Below, piece after piece: positions 1 to 8,701 of a stretch of DNA of 64,000 bases. The stretch comes from an uncultured Pelagibacteraceae bacterium. GTDB taxonomy: Bacteria > Pseudomonadota > Alphaproteobacteria > Pelagibacterales > Pelagibacteraceae. Each line of letters begins with the position of its first letter. Positions within the stretch are counted from its first letter, which is position 1. Both the position numbers and the translations under genes were made by a program. The stretch spans positions 51,005 through 115,004 of the forward strand of contig CACMOZ010000005.1 in the NCBI GenBank assembly GCA_902615435.1. The letters are read 5' to 3'. The notes below the pieces were generated by a model. The model made no database searches, had not been told where the DNA came from, and saw nothing but the letters and a program-made list of their open reading frames with translations.

Positions 1-646
1 ATTCTTCTCTTTTTCTAAATAGATCAATTTTTTTCTCCAATTTGATTTGCTCTAAAAATTGCCTTTGTTTTTCAGCTCTTTCTTTTCTGAGCTCAGCCTG
101 TTCTAATTTTATAAATCGTTGTAAATCTAGTTTTCTTTCTTTTTCAAGTTTTTGCTCTTCTTTAAGCTCACTTCTTTTTGCCTCTAAAGCTAATTTTTCT
201 TTTTCTAGCAATCTTTTTTGAGCATCTTTTTTTTCTTGCTCCATAAGCTTTAGTTTTATTTTCTTTTGTTTTTCTCGCTCTTCTAGAATAATTTTTTTGA
301 TTCCTGAAACTTTATTGGAAATACCTGTAAAAAATTTCTGTAATGTTTGATCTAAATTTATATTAAATCTAAATATAGATTTAACTTTATCATTAAGTCT
401 TAATAAGCCTGAAATTATAGCTCTTGTTTTTTGAGGGTTTTTATTTGGTTTCTTTAATTTAAAATTTTTCTTTAATTTTACTTTTTTAGTTCTTCTTATT
501 TTTTTCCTTACTGGTTTTTTTGATTTTTTACTTTTTCGAATTTTCTTATTTTTTATTTTTTTTCTTCTTTTTCTAAGTCTCCGAATTGAGAATTTTTTTT
601 GTTTTTTTTTCTTAACCTTTGTAGGTTTTTTTTTCCTCTTTTTCAT
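1..646 (-). CDS. lysine-rich coiled-coil protein, partial (C-terminus beyond window)
   Basis: An open frame runs from an ATG at 644-646 to the left edge of the window with no stop, so only the first 215 or so residues are seen. The first 60 residues hold 40 Lys or Arg, like a histone-H1-type tail. Residues about 80-115 are more mixed. From about residue 115 a long Glu/Lys/Arg/Leu/Gln-rich stretch is predicted to form a continuous coiled coil. No signal peptide or membrane segment is visible. It lies 26 bp downstream of the cyclopropane synthase gene on the same strand, so they may be cotranscribed. I do not recognise the family. Nucleic acid or nucleoid binding is only an inference from charge. 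The absence of stops over more than 640 bases in AT-rich DNA supports a real gene. Confidence 0.75.
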   Translation of the reverse strand, partial: MKKRKKKPTKVKKKKQKKFSIRRLRKRRKKIKNKKIRKSKKSKKPVRKKIRRTKKVKLKKNFKLKKPNKNPQKTRAIISGLLRLNDKVKSIFRFNINLDQTLQKFFTGISNKVSGIKKIILEEREKQKKIKLKLMEQEKKDAQKRLLEKEKLALEAKRSELKEEQKLEKERKLDLQRFIKLEQAELRKERAEKQRQFLEQIKLEKKIDLFRKREE

Positions 647-651
647 ACTGA

Positions 652-666
652 CTATTTATTAAATAG
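652..666. repeat. short perfect palindrome between cfa and the lysine-rich gene
   Basis: CTATTTA, one T, then TAAATAG form a perfect 7-bp inverted repeat between the cfa stop codon and the start of the lysine-rich gene. It could be a small operator or only a chance AT-rich palindrome. No U-tract follows it. Confidence 0.3.
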
Positions 667-672
667 CACTTT

Positions 673-1878
673 TTATGAATATATATAGTCTCTTGTACGG
701 TGGGCTGATTGAAAATTCTTGACAATTTGTAATTGAAAAACAACTAGATCTCTATATCTAAAAGCTGCTGCACAACTTGCCATATAAAATTCCCACATTT
801 TTACAAATTTTTCATCAAATAAATCTTTCACTTCTTTTTTTCTTTCTAAAAATCGCTCTAACCAGCTTTCTAATGTTTTGTCGTAATGTCTTATTAACGT
901 TTCAGTGTCTGCAACAATTAAACCAGTTTTTTCAATCGGATTTATTATTTGACTGAAAGAGGGGCAAATACCTCCAGGAAATATATACTTTTGGATAAAT
1001 TTATTAGGAGCTGTTGGTTTATCTACTACTCCTATAGTGTGCAGTAAAAATATCCCGTTATCTTTCAGAAGTTTATTCATTGATTTAAAAAAGGTGTTAT
1101 AAAATTTTCTACCCACATGCTCAAACATTCCTACAGAAACAATTCGATCATATTTCCCCTTTACCTCTCTATAATCGATAAGCTCAAATTTTACTTGATT
1201 ATCTAAATTAATCTCTTTTGCTTTACGTTTACAATATTCTACTTGATTTTTACTTAAAGAAATTCCAGTTACTTCACATCCTTTTTGTCTAGCTATTTCA
1301 AAAGCCATGCCACCCCAGCCACAACCAACTTCTAAAATTTTTTGTCCTTCTTCTATATCTAGTTTTTTTATAATATGATCTATCTTGTTTTGTTGAGCTT
1401 CCTCTAAAGTTTTAGTGCCATTTTTCCAATATGCGCACGAATATAATCTATGAGTTTTGTCTAAAAAAATATCGTAAAGCTTTTCACCTCTAGCTCCACC
1501 AATATCATAATGATGTTCAACATTTTTTTTTGATTTACCTGGTAAATTAAAATTCGTTAATGTTCTCCATGTTTGGTATATTTTTTTTGTAATTAGACTT
1601 GTTGTTGAAATTTCACTTCGACCTAAATTTTTAATAAGTGCCATTAAAAAATCTTTCATCGATGCATTTTCTATTTCAATTTCATTTCTCATATATGCTT
1701 CTGGAAATTCAAGTTCTGGATCTAACAATAATTTCCAATTTAAGTTCTCTTTAAGTAATTTTAAAGTAATTGGTTTTTCAGTTGAAGGGTTTCCGCAAAT
1801 ATATTTTTGACCTTTTGCATCTATTAAAATTATTCCATTTTCTTTAAATATTTTTGTAAATATTCTAGCTAAAATCAT
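673..1878 (-). CDS. cfa: cyclopropane-fatty-acyl-phospholipid synthase
   Basis: The product (401 aa) is an S-adenosylmethionine-dependent enzyme that adds a methylene bridge to double bonds of acyl chains in membrane phospholipids. The SAM-binding loop EVGCGWGG is at residues 184-191. The HHYDIG motif at 122-127, the RxYSCAYW segment around 144-151, and the C-terminal FRYRDLVVFQLQ segment are typical of the Cfa/mycolic acid synthase family. Length is normal. Its start is 3 bp downstream of the dapA-like gene, so the two form an operon. Unsaturated chains to modify would come from FabA/FabB, also in this window. The family assignment is firm; the exact lipid substrate is inferred. Confidence 0.92.
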   Translation of the reverse strand: MILARIFTKIFKENGIILIDAKGQKYICGNPSTEKPITLKLLKENLNWKLLLDPELEFPEAYMRNEIEIENASMKDFLMALIKNLGRSEISTTSLITKKIYQTWRTLTNFNLPGKSKKNVEHHYDIGGARGEKLYDIFLDKTHRLYSCAYWKNGTKTLEEAQQNKIDHIIKKLDIEEGQKILEVGCGWGGMAFEIARQKGCEVTGISLSKNQVEYCKRKAKEINLDNQVKFELIDYREVKGKYDRIVSVGMFEHVGRKFYNTFFKSMNKLLKDNGIFLLHTIGVVDKPTAPNKFIQKYIFPGGICPSFSQIINPIEKTGLIVADTETLIRHYDKTLESWLERFLERKKEVKDLFDEKFVKMWEFYMASCAAAFRYRDLVVFQLQIVKNFQSAHRTRDYIYS

Positions 1879-1881
1879 AAT

Positions 1882-2766
1882 TTATGCAGCCAAATTTTTC
1901 TCTATCAAAAAATCCAACTTATTTAATTTATCTATTAATTCTTTTTGTTTTTCCTCAGATAATAAAACTAGAGGTGGTAAAATATTCTTAAATTTTTCAT
2001 CTTTTATTGACAAAAAACTGTGAAGAGCTGAAATCAAATTAAATTGATCGAACGTCTCTCTAACTTCAATTAATTTTTTATTTTTAGATTGTGAAACTTT
2101 ACTTTCAAAGTCATCAAATACTTTTCTAGCTAAAGAATGTGTAACATTAGTTACAGCTGATATACAACCAGAACAACCAAGTTCAAGGCCTTTTAAAAGT
2201 TTTGCCTCTGATCCTGGAAACATTAAAAAATTTGGCAACTTCAAACTTTCAAATAAATTATAACTAGAGTCTTTACATCCAATAATATTTTCTGGAAAAT
2301 CATTTACAAGCTTAGTCACTATTTCTGCTGAAAATTTGTAACCGCTTAGCTTTTCAAAATTATAAATTATAATTTTTACTTTAGGAATAGCCGTAATTAA
2401 TCTTGAATAGAAATCATAAACTCCTTCATCCGTATTCCCTTTGTAATATGCTGGTGGCATGATTAAAAACTCTCTAAAATCATATTCTATAGCATACCTA
2501 ATTAAATCAATATTTTCGTGTAAAGAGTTATTTCCGGTTCCTAAAAAAAATTGTTTTCTTAATTTATGGCTCGCAATTTTAGCTATGAGTTCTCTCTTTT
2601 CATTTGTTGAAATTAATTGGCTTTGACCTGTTGAGCCAAAAAAGAAAACTCCATGTAAGCCGCTTTGAATAGCTTCACTTGCATGATTAATTGTTGCATC
2701 AATATTGAGTGTCCTATCAGCATTTAGAATGCTTAATCCAGCTGCGTACACTCCTTTTTTAATCAT
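1882..2766 (-). CDS. dihydrodipicolinate synthase/N-acetylneuraminate lyase family aldolase
   Basis: The product (294 aa) is a class I aldolase TIM barrel of the DapA family. The pyruvate Schiff-base lysine is K165 in GCKDSS, the catalytic Tyr is Y135 in IIYNF, and the GSTGQS loop at 44-49 corresponds to the GTTGE loop of DapA. The altered loop and the neighbourhood, next to cfa and away from lysine genes, argue that it may not be the housekeeping DapA. It could be a sugar-acid or keto-acid aldolase. The next gene on the other strand starts 47 bp upstream. Confidence 0.82.
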   Translation of the reverse strand: MIKKGVYAAGLSILNADRTLNIDATINHASEAIQSGLHGVFFFGSTGQSQLISTNEKRELIAKIASHKLRKQFFLGTGNNSLHENIDLIRYAIEYDFREFLIMPPAYYKGNTDEGVYDFYSRLITAIPKVKIIIYNFEKLSGYKFSAEIVTKLVNDFPENIIGCKDSSYNLFESLKLPNFLMFPGSEAKLLKGLELGCSGCISAVTNVTHSLARKVFDDFESKVSQSKNKKLIEVRETFDQFNLISALHSFLSIKDEKFKNILPPLVLLSEEKQKELIDKLNKLDFLIEKNLAA

Positions 2767-2813
2767 AATCTTACCTAAATTATTCTATTTAAGTTATATT
2801 ATTAAATTTAAAA

Positions 2814-3770
2814 ATGAAAGTTTTAGTAATTCAACCAAAAATTGGAATGGGAGATATGGTTATTTATTTGCCATATATTCATGCAATTTCAAAAAAATAT
2901 CAAAAACCTGTGTCAATTTTAGTGAAAGAAAATTCCCGAGCCAGTCAACTTTTAGCTGAAGATAAACATATTAAAGAAATTATAAAATTAGATCGAACTA
3001 ATGACAATTCTGGATCACACGACGGTCTTTCAGGATTCTTAAAATTAAGCGGAGATCTTAAATTAAAAAAGTTTGATAAAGTTTTTATTTTTAATAGCTC
3101 TTTGAGATATTTATTAATTTCTAAAATAGCTGGAATAAAAAATATCTCTCAATACCCATTATTTAGAAAAAAAGATAATATTGTTACATCTGCTAAAATT
3201 TTTACAGAAAATGAATTAGGAGAAATTGTCTCTACACAACCAGAGCTTATAGTTAACGATAATAAAGTAAATGAAGCTAAACAAAAATTTTCTAATGAAT
3301 TCAAACACATCTGTTTGGGTATATCCGCTAGCGGCCCAACAAAAAGATGGGATATTAAAAACTTTATAAAGCTTTGTATTAAAATAAATGCAAAAACTCC
3401 TTCAAAATTTTATTTAGCCGCGGGTAAAAATGATAATGGCTTAATTAATCAATTCCTTAACTCTGAACTTTCAAATAACTGTATTTCATTTAAGGACTTA
3501 AAAATAAGTGAAACGTTACCCATTATCAAAAATTGTAACCTTTATATTGGTAATGATACTGGCTGGTTACATATTTCATCAGCTTTAGATGTAAAATGTT
3601 TAGCCCTATTTATGGATAGTCCAGTTCAAGCTTATGGAAAATACTCAAAAAATATCAACCTAATAGTGCCTGAAGGTGAAACAGAGGAAACCACAACACA
3701 TAATACTTTAGGAGCGGATAAAATTTCGTTTGAAAAAGTTTTTGATGAGACAATAAAACTTTTAAGTTAA
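2814..3770 (+). CDS. glycosyltransferase family 9 (ADP-heptose:LPS heptosyltransferase-like)
   Basis: The product (318 aa) matches the GT9 fold: an N-terminal MKVLVIQPKIGMGDMV segment like the start of WaaC/WaaF, a central SASGPTKRW substrate loop near 171-179, and the donor-site motif GNDTGWLH at 246-253. Such enzymes transfer heptose from a nucleotide donor to lipopolysaccharide core at the inner face of the cytoplasmic membrane. No other LPS core gene is adjacent, so the sugar is not known. The gene converges on the J-domain gene and shares a TTAA stop with it. Confidence 0.85.
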   Translation: MKVLVIQPKIGMGDMVIYLPYIHAISKKYQKPVSILVKENSRASQLLAEDKHIKEIIKLDRTNDNSGSHDGLSGFLKLSGDLKLKKFDKVFIFNSSLRYLLISKIAGIKNISQYPLFRKKDNIVTSAKIFTENELGEIVSTQPELIVNDNKVNEAKQKFSNEFKHICLGISASGPTKRWDIKNFIKLCIKINAKTPSKFYLAAGKNDNGLINQFLNSELSNNCISFKDLKISETLPIIKNCNLYIGNDTGWLHISSALDVKCLALFMDSPVQAYGKYSKNINLIVPEGETEETTTHNTLGADKISFEKVFDETIKLLS

Positions 3771-4276
3771 CTAAAATCAGTTTTAATTATTTTCTCTTTT
3801 GCTTCATTTACAAGTTGACTTAATCTTTCAGTTTTAACATCTCTATTCATATCCGGGTGAATCTTTTTTTGAAGTTGATTTGCAGCTTTAAGTACATCTT
3901 CTTTGGTGCAACCTCTCTTCAAGCCAAGAAGTTTATAAGCTTCATCGTTTGTTACACTTGATGATCCTTGAGTTTGGCCGAATTGTCCCTGAGAAAATCT
4001 TCCAGAATTTTTTAAAAATTGAATTAATCGCCACAGCTGAAACATTTGTAAGGCTGTAAAACCTTTTATCTTCAGTCCACTTAAAATTACAAATAGAAAA
4101 GGAAGCGAAAAGATATATTTTCCACCTATAGCTAAAAGTAAAGCTAAGATTAATGAAAAATAAACTGCAATTTTTTTAATAGTAGTTGCTATTTTTTTGG
4201 AACTAGTTCTAGCAAACCAATTCAAAAACAAATAAACAATGACAAAGATGATAATTCCTATTAGAAACAAATTCAT
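3767..4276 (-). CDS. membrane-anchored J-domain protein (Tim14/Pam18-like)
   Basis: The 169-aa protein has an N-terminal membrane helix at about residues 4-20, a second hydrophobic stretch at 34-66 that probably makes one or two more passes, and a C-terminal J domain from about 110 with the HPD signature at 140-142 (KKIHPDMNRD). J domains stimulate DnaK ATPase activity; the anchor would place DnaK action at the membrane. The layout resembles alphaproteobacterial relatives of mitochondrial Tim14. Its start is only 13 bp from the divergent ptrB start, so promoters must overlap coding sequence. Confidence 0.8.
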   Translation of the reverse strand: MNLFLIGIIIFVIVYLFLNWFARTSSKKIATTIKKIAVYFSLILALLLAIGGKYIFSLPFLFVILSGLKIKGFTALQMFQLWRLIQFLKNSGRFSQGQFGQTQGSSSVTNDEAYKLLGLKRGCTKEDVLKAANQLQKKIHPDMNRDVKTERLSQLVNEAKEKIIKTDFS

Positions 4277-4289
4277 ATAATTTTCAAAT

Positions 4290-6374
4290 ATGAGTATACC
4301 AAAACTTAAAAAAATTAAGAGTGAGAAAAAGTATCACGATCTAACCTTATCTGATGAATATGCTTGGGTTGATCAGCCCGATATCCTTGAGGTGTTAAAA
4401 GATGCTAATAAACTTAATCCTGAAGTAAAAGACTACATTAATGCTAATAATAAGATTACAGAAGATTATTTTAAAGGCATAAAAGATTTACAAAAAAACT
4501 TATTTCAAGAGATAAAATCTAAAATTAAATTAGACGACACCTCTCTTAAGTATAAAGATAAAAAATATTATTATTGGTCAAAGACTGAGGCCAAGGGAAA
4601 TTACGGTAAAAGAATAAGACAGTTAATTGACGGATCAAAACCAGAAGAAATTTATTTTGACGGTGACCTTGAAAAAAAGAATTATAGTTCTGAATATTTT
4701 GGTGTTGGTTCTGTAAGTATATCCCACTGTGATAATTTCATGGCTTACTCGCTGGATTTAAAAGGCTCTGAATACTATACAATTTATCTTAGAGATCTAA
4801 GATCTGGAAAAAATAAACCTGATGTAATTGAAAATACTAGTGGAGGAATAACATGGTCTTTAGATAGTAAAAGTTTTTTTTATTCTAAACTAGATAAATT
4901 TCACAGACCTAGACAAATTTTTAAACACATAATTGGCACTTCAATTAAAGATGATGAACTTATATTTGAAGAAAAAGATGAGACTTTTACTTGTGGTATT
5001 GGCTTAACATCTGATGAAAAATTTTTCATTATTTCTACCTCAGATCATATAACCACTGAAGATTATTTTTTCCCATCAAATGCTAATGAAATTAAACCCG
5101 TTTTATTTAAACAGCGTAAAAGAGATGTTAGGTATTCAATAGACTCCTGGAAAGGATATTTTTATGTTCATACAAACGAGGATGCTAGGGATTATAAAAT
5201 TCTTAGATGTAAAACAGACTCAATCGATAAATTAGAAGTTTTTATACCCTCAAAAAAAGAGACGGTTATTGGCAGTCTAGATTTTCTAGATAATTACATC
5301 ATACGAGGTGAAAAAACTGATGCAATTCCAAAATTATTGATAAGGAACATTAAAACTAATGAGGAAGAAGAAGTAAATATTTCTAATGAGGCTATAGGTG
5401 TTCCAGGCGCGTCTTTAATGCAGAAAGATACTAATACCACAACAATTAGAGTTCATTGGGAAAGTATGGCTACTCCTGGAAAAATTTATGAATACGATAT
5501 TGTAACAAAAGAAAAAAAATTAGTTAAAGAAACTGAAATTCCTTCGGGTCATGATCCTGATAAATATGTAGTTGAAAGAGTAAAAGCTAAGTCTCATGAC
5601 GGGCGAATGATACCAATAAGCTTGGTAAGATTAAAAGACTCAAAGCAAGATGGAAAATCAAAAATTCTACTCTATGCTTATGGTGCATATAAACATAGCA
5701 TTTCTCCGTCTTTTAGTGCTTCGAGATTTTGTCTTGTTGATAGAGGAATCACTTTTGCTATTGCCCATATAAGAGGTGGAGGCGACTTGGGAGACATTTG
5801 GCATCGAGAGGGGAAAAAAAAATTTAAGAAAAATACTTTTTTGGATTACATCGCCTGCGCTAATCACCTAATTGAACAACGATATACTTATAAAGGGGGT
5901 GTTTGTTTTTATGGAGGAAGTGCTGGAGGACTTACGGGCAGTGCTGTCGCTAATATGGCGCCTGATTTATTTTTTTCTATGTTACTTTTAGTTCCATTTG
6001 TAGATGTTATGACAACAATGCTTAACGAAAAGTTACCTTTAACTCCTGGAGAATGGGAGATGTGGGGAAACCCTATTAAGAGTAAAGAATATTTTGAATA
6101 TATTCTTTCTTACGCGCCATACAATAATCTTGAAAAAAAAGATTACCCTTCAATGTTAATTACAACATCTTTATTCGATAACCGTGTTCTTTATTCTGAG
6201 CCTGTAAAATATATTGCAAAACTTAGAGATGTAAAAACTGATAACAATACTCAATTACTAAAGTGTAAAATGGAAGCTGCAGGTCATGGTGGTATGAGTG
6301 GGAGAGATAATGCAATAACAGAATTAGCCGAAGAGTATTCTTTTATTTTAAAGACTGCAAAAATTTTAAACTAA
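4290..6374 (+). CDS. ptrB: oligopeptidase B (prolyl oligopeptidase family S9A)
   Basis: The product (694 aa) is a cytoplasmic serine peptidase that cleaves small peptides after basic residues. The first half is the beta-propeller that excludes large proteins; the alpha/beta-hydrolase domain starts near residue 430. The catalytic triad is readable: Ser544 in YGGSAGG, Asp630 in SLFDNRV, His666 in AAGHGG. Length is usual for PtrB, and no signal peptide is seen. The gene stands alone between a divergent J-protein gene and the downstream heat-shock gene. Confidence 0.93.
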   Translation: MSIPKLKKIKSEKKYHDLTLSDEYAWVDQPDILEVLKDANKLNPEVKDYINANNKITEDYFKGIKDLQKNLFQEIKSKIKLDDTSLKYKDKKYYYWSKTEAKGNYGKRIRQLIDGSKPEEIYFDGDLEKKNYSSEYFGVGSVSISHCDNFMAYSLDLKGSEYYTIYLRDLRSGKNKPDVIENTSGGITWSLDSKSFFYSKLDKFHRPRQIFKHIIGTSIKDDELIFEEKDETFTCGIGLTSDEKFFIISTSDHITTEDYFFPSNANEIKPVLFKQRKRDVRYSIDSWKGYFYVHTNEDARDYKILRCKTDSIDKLEVFIPSKKETVIGSLDFLDNYIIRGEKTDAIPKLLIRNIKTNEEEEVNISNEAIGVPGASLMQKDTNTTTIRVHWESMATPGKIYEYDIVTKEKKLVKETEIPSGHDPDKYVVERVKAKSHDGRMIPISLVRLKDSKQDGKSKILLYAYGAYKHSISPSFSASRFCLVDRGITFAIAHIRGGGDLGDIWHREGKKKFKKNTFLDYIACANHLIEQRYTYKGGVCFYGGSAGGLTGSAVANMAPDLFFSMLLLVPFVDVMTTMLNEKLPLTPGEWEMWGNPIKSKEYFEYILSYAPYNNLEKKDYPSMLITTSLFDNRVLYSEPVKYIAKLRDVKTDNNTQLLKCKMEAAGHGGMSGRDNAITELAEEYSFILKTAKILN

Positions 6375-6378
6375 AGAC

Positions 6379-6406
6379 CTTGAAAATTTAAAATCAATTA
6401 CCATAT
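6379..6406 (+). promoter_or_regulatory. candidate RpoH (sigma-32) promoter of the hsp20 gene
   Basis: CTTGAAA at 6379-6385 fits the heat-shock -35 element. After a 13-base spacer, TACCATAT at 6399-6406 matches six of the eight positions of the CCCCATNT -10 element. Transcription would begin near 6413, just before the leader hairpin. Supported by position upstream of a heat-shock gene, not by experiment. Confidence 0.5.
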
Positions 6407-6414
6407 CTAAATTG

Positions 6415-6464
6415 TTGGTCGCCGACTGGGGCCAATGATTAACCTTGCTAACAAAGGAGGATAT
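6415..6464 (+). promoter_or_regulatory. candidate ROSE-like RNA thermometer in the hsp20 leader
   Basis: The leader can form two hairpins. The first (6415-6435) pairs TTGG with CCAA around a small GC-rich stem and a GACT loop. The second (6443-6460) puts CCTTGCT opposite AAAGGAGG, the ribosome binding site. The UUGCU opposite AGGA, with a G facing a G, is the hallmark of the alphaproteobacterial ROSE element that represses small heat-shock genes at low temperature. The call is by eye. The element is shorter than classical ROSE leaders. Confidence 0.5.
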
Positions 6465-6908
6465 ATGACAAGTAAGGATCTATCGATCTTTAATTCACTT
6501 AGACCTTTTAGCATTGGATTCGACGATATGTTTGATCAATTTGAATCAATGTTAGGTAATGGCAGTCTTGCTGTACATAGCAATTATCCGCCATACAACA
6601 TCCGAAAAGCAGGCAAAGATAAGTATGCTATTGAAGTAGCAGTTGCTGGCTTTAATAAAGACGATGTTGAAGTTGAATATGAAGACAATCTTTTAACAGT
6701 GAAAACAAAAGAAGTTAAAAGATCAGAAGAAAAAGATGGTGACGAAGTTATTCATCGAGGAATTTCGCAAAGATCTTTTGCAAGATCATTTACAATTGCA
6801 GATGATGTAAAAGTAAATGGTGCTGAATTAAAAGATGGTTTGCTTACTATTTCTTGTGAAAAAATCATACCTGAAATAAAGAAAAAAAGACTTATTGAAA
6901 TTAAATAA
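6465..6908 (+). CDS. small heat-shock protein, Hsp20/IbpA family
   Basis: The 147-aa product has an alpha-crystallin domain from about residue 38 to 135 (PPYNIRK, IEVAVAGFNKDDVEVEYED, then GISQRSFARSFTI and LKDGLLTISCEK). These proteins bind unfolding polypeptides as ATP-independent holdases. I chose the ATG at 6465 because AAAGGAGG ends four bases before it. An upstream in-frame ATG at 6435 lies inside a leader hairpin and has no ribosome binding site. The C-terminal tail carries the EIKKKRLIEIK segment rather than a clear IxI motif. A heat-shock-type promoter and a possible RNA thermometer precede it. Confidence 0.93.
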   Translation: MTSKDLSIFNSLRPFSIGFDDMFDQFESMLGNGSLAVHSNYPPYNIRKAGKDKYAIEVAVAGFNKDDVEVEYEDNLLTVKTKEVKRSEEKDGDEVIHRGISQRSFARSFTIADDVKVNGAELKDGLLTISCEKIIPEIKKKRLIEIK

Positions 6909-6915
6909 GTTTACC

Positions 6916-6945
6916 TTACTTGCGGAGTTTATACTCCGCGAGTAA
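6916..6945. terminator. hairpin shared by convergent hsp20 and lipoprotein genes
   Basis: TTACTTGCGGAGT and ACTCCGCGAGTAA form a 13-bp stem with one wobble pair around a TTAT loop. It is strikingly GC-rich for this window and sits exactly between two converging stop codons. No long U-tract follows on either strand, so it may act as a bidirectional terminator or as a 3' end stabiliser. Confidence 0.7.
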
Positions 6946-6946
6946 C

Positions 6947-7255
6947 TTAAAAACAGTTTTTACTGCTAAAACCAACTACAATATTTTTAGAATTTACTTC
7001 AAATTTACGTTCACACTTTATCTTATATTTTTCTGTAAAATAAACATAATTTCTATTTCTGGTTTTTAAAAATTCAACTTTATCAGGTTGTCCATAAAAA
7101 TTTTTGAGTTCTTCCTCTGATTTATTTAACCATTTGCTTAATTCTTTTTTCTCTAACTCTGTTGTTTGATCAATTTTGTCAGTAACCGTTTGACAAGCTG
7201 AAACGATAATAAAAATTACTAATGATGAAATATATATTTTAACTTTTTTTAACAT
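6947..7255 (-). CDS. small predicted lipoprotein of unknown function
   Basis: The 102-aa product begins with a short basic stretch and a hydrophobic core, then the lipobox VSAC with the modified cysteine at residue 21. It should be lipid-anchored in the periplasm. The mature part has a KWLNKSEEELKNFYGQPDKVEFLK segment resembling small outer-membrane lipoproteins of the SmpA/OmlA type, but the match is weak. Two more cysteines lie near the C-terminus (C90 and C101 by count) and could form a disulfide. Function not known. Confidence 0.7.
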   Translation of the reverse strand: MLKKVKIYISSLVIFIIVSACQTVTDKIDQTTELEKKELSKWLNKSEEELKNFYGQPDKVEFLKTRNRNYVYFTEKYKIKCERKFEVNSKNIVVGFSSKNCF

Positions 7256-7383
7256 TTAAAGATTCTATACCTAAAACTTATAAACAGAAATATTGAGTAT
7301 AGGTTGTATAATTGTCAAATGGCCCAAATTAATCAAGATTTTGAAATAGATATAGAGTATTTAACATCAACAGGAGGTTTTAG

Positions 7384-8694
7384 ATGTTGAATAAATATTT
7401 TGAATATAAAAAACACAAAACAAATTTTAGAACTGAAGTAATCGCTGGAGTAACAACTTTCCTTACAATGGCTTACATTATGTTCTTAAATCCTTTTATT
7501 CTTTCTGGTGAATTCGCTGGAACAGAAAAAGGTTTTTTTGACTTTGGAGCGGTATTCACTGCAACAATTTTAGCGACCGCCGTAGCTTGTTTTATCATGG
7601 CATTTCATGGAAAAACTTGGCCGGTAGGATTAGCGCCAGGAATGGGTATCAACGCATTTGTTGCCTATGGCGTTGTTGCTGGACAAGGTTATACACCCCA
7701 AGCAGCATTAGGTGCTGTTCTTGTTGCTGGAGTAATCTTCTTAGCAATTTCATTAACACCGATCAGGGCGTGGTTAATAAACTCTATTCCAAAAAGTTTA
7801 AAACTTGGAATTGGAGCTGGTATTGGATTATTCTTAGCAATTATCGGTTTGGAGATTATGGGAGTAGTTGGTGATCATCCTGTAACATTAGTTACATTAG
7901 GTGATATTAAAAATCCTTTAGTGCTTCTAGCATGTGCAACTTTCGTTTTCATGATTGTTCTAGAGAAAATGAAAGTAAAAGGAAATATTATAATAGGTAT
8001 TTTACTTTTTAGTATCATTGCATGGGCAACAGGTTTAGCTAAATTTAATGGGGTGGTGGGATCAATTCCTCCAATGACTTACTTATTTGAGTTTGATCTT
8101 AAAGCTGCATTCACTGCTGGTATGGCTTCAATTGTTTTCACTTTATTATTTATCGACTTTTTTGATACAGCTGGAACATTAACTTCAGTAGCTAATGTTG
8201 CAGGAAAAGTTGATAGAAAAGGTAAAGTGCAAGACATAGATAAGGCAATGCTATCAGACAGTGTTGGAACAGTTGCAGGAGCTATGATGGGTACAACGAC
8301 TGTAACAAGTTATGTAGAGTCTGGTTCAGGTGTAAAAGCTGGCGGAAGAACAGGAATGACTTCTTTAGTTATTGGTGTTTTATTCTTAGCTTGTTTATTC
8401 TTTGCTCCTTTAGCAACAAGCTTACCAAAAGAAATAGATGGAGCGGCCTTATTATACGTGGCTATTTTATTCGTAAGAAATATTACCGATATAGAATGGA
8501 ACGATATAGCTGAGTCTGGTCCTGCTGTGCTTGCTATGATTGTTATGCCACTTACTTATAGTATTAGTAATGGTATTGCTTTAGCTTTCATCGCTTATGC
8601 ATTAATTAGAATTTTTACTGGTAAATTTGGAAAAACTTCTCCTGCAATTTGGGTAATTGCAGCAGCTAGTGTTTTAAGCTTTTACGTAGGTTAA
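7384..8694 (+). CDS. purine (adenine/guanine/hypoxanthine) permease, AzgA/NCS2 family
   Basis: The 436-aa integral membrane protein has about 12 to 14 hydrophobic segments. The N-terminal TEVIAGVTTFLTMAYIMFLN, the FFDTAGTL segment and the GTTTVTSYVESGSGVKAGG segment are diagnostic of the AzgA/PbuG group of proton symporters for purine bases. CAGGAGG at 7371-7377 is a strong ribosome binding site. It converges on a purine phosphoribosyltransferase gene, which fits uptake and salvage of purine bases. Which base is preferred cannot be read from sequence. Confidence 0.9.
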   Translation: MLNKYFEYKKHKTNFRTEVIAGVTTFLTMAYIMFLNPFILSGEFAGTEKGFFDFGAVFTATILATAVACFIMAFHGKTWPVGLAPGMGINAFVAYGVVAGQGYTPQAALGAVLVAGVIFLAISLTPIRAWLINSIPKSLKLGIGAGIGLFLAIIGLEIMGVVGDHPVTLVTLGDIKNPLVLLACATFVFMIVLEKMKVKGNIIIGILLFSIIAWATGLAKFNGVVGSIPPMTYLFEFDLKAAFTAGMASIVFTLLFIDFFDTAGTLTSVANVAGKVDRKGKVQDIDKAMLSDSVGTVAGAMMGTTTVTSYVESGSGVKAGGRTGMTSLVIGVLFLACLFFAPLATSLPKEIDGAALLYVAILFVRNITDIEWNDIAESGPAVLAMIVMPLTYSISNGIALAFIAYALIRIFTGKFGKTSPAIWVIAAASVLSFYVG

Positions 8695-8701
8695 TGATTT
8701 T

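Noticed and set aside
2705-2959. 84-codon frame across the dapA-like/glycosyltransferase spacer
   Set aside because: It overlaps the starts of two real genes in other frames and has no motif.
6435-6464. Upstream in-frame ATG for the small heat-shock protein
   Set aside because: It lies at the end of a leader hairpin, has no ribosome binding site, and AAAGGAGG is correctly placed for the ATG at 6465.
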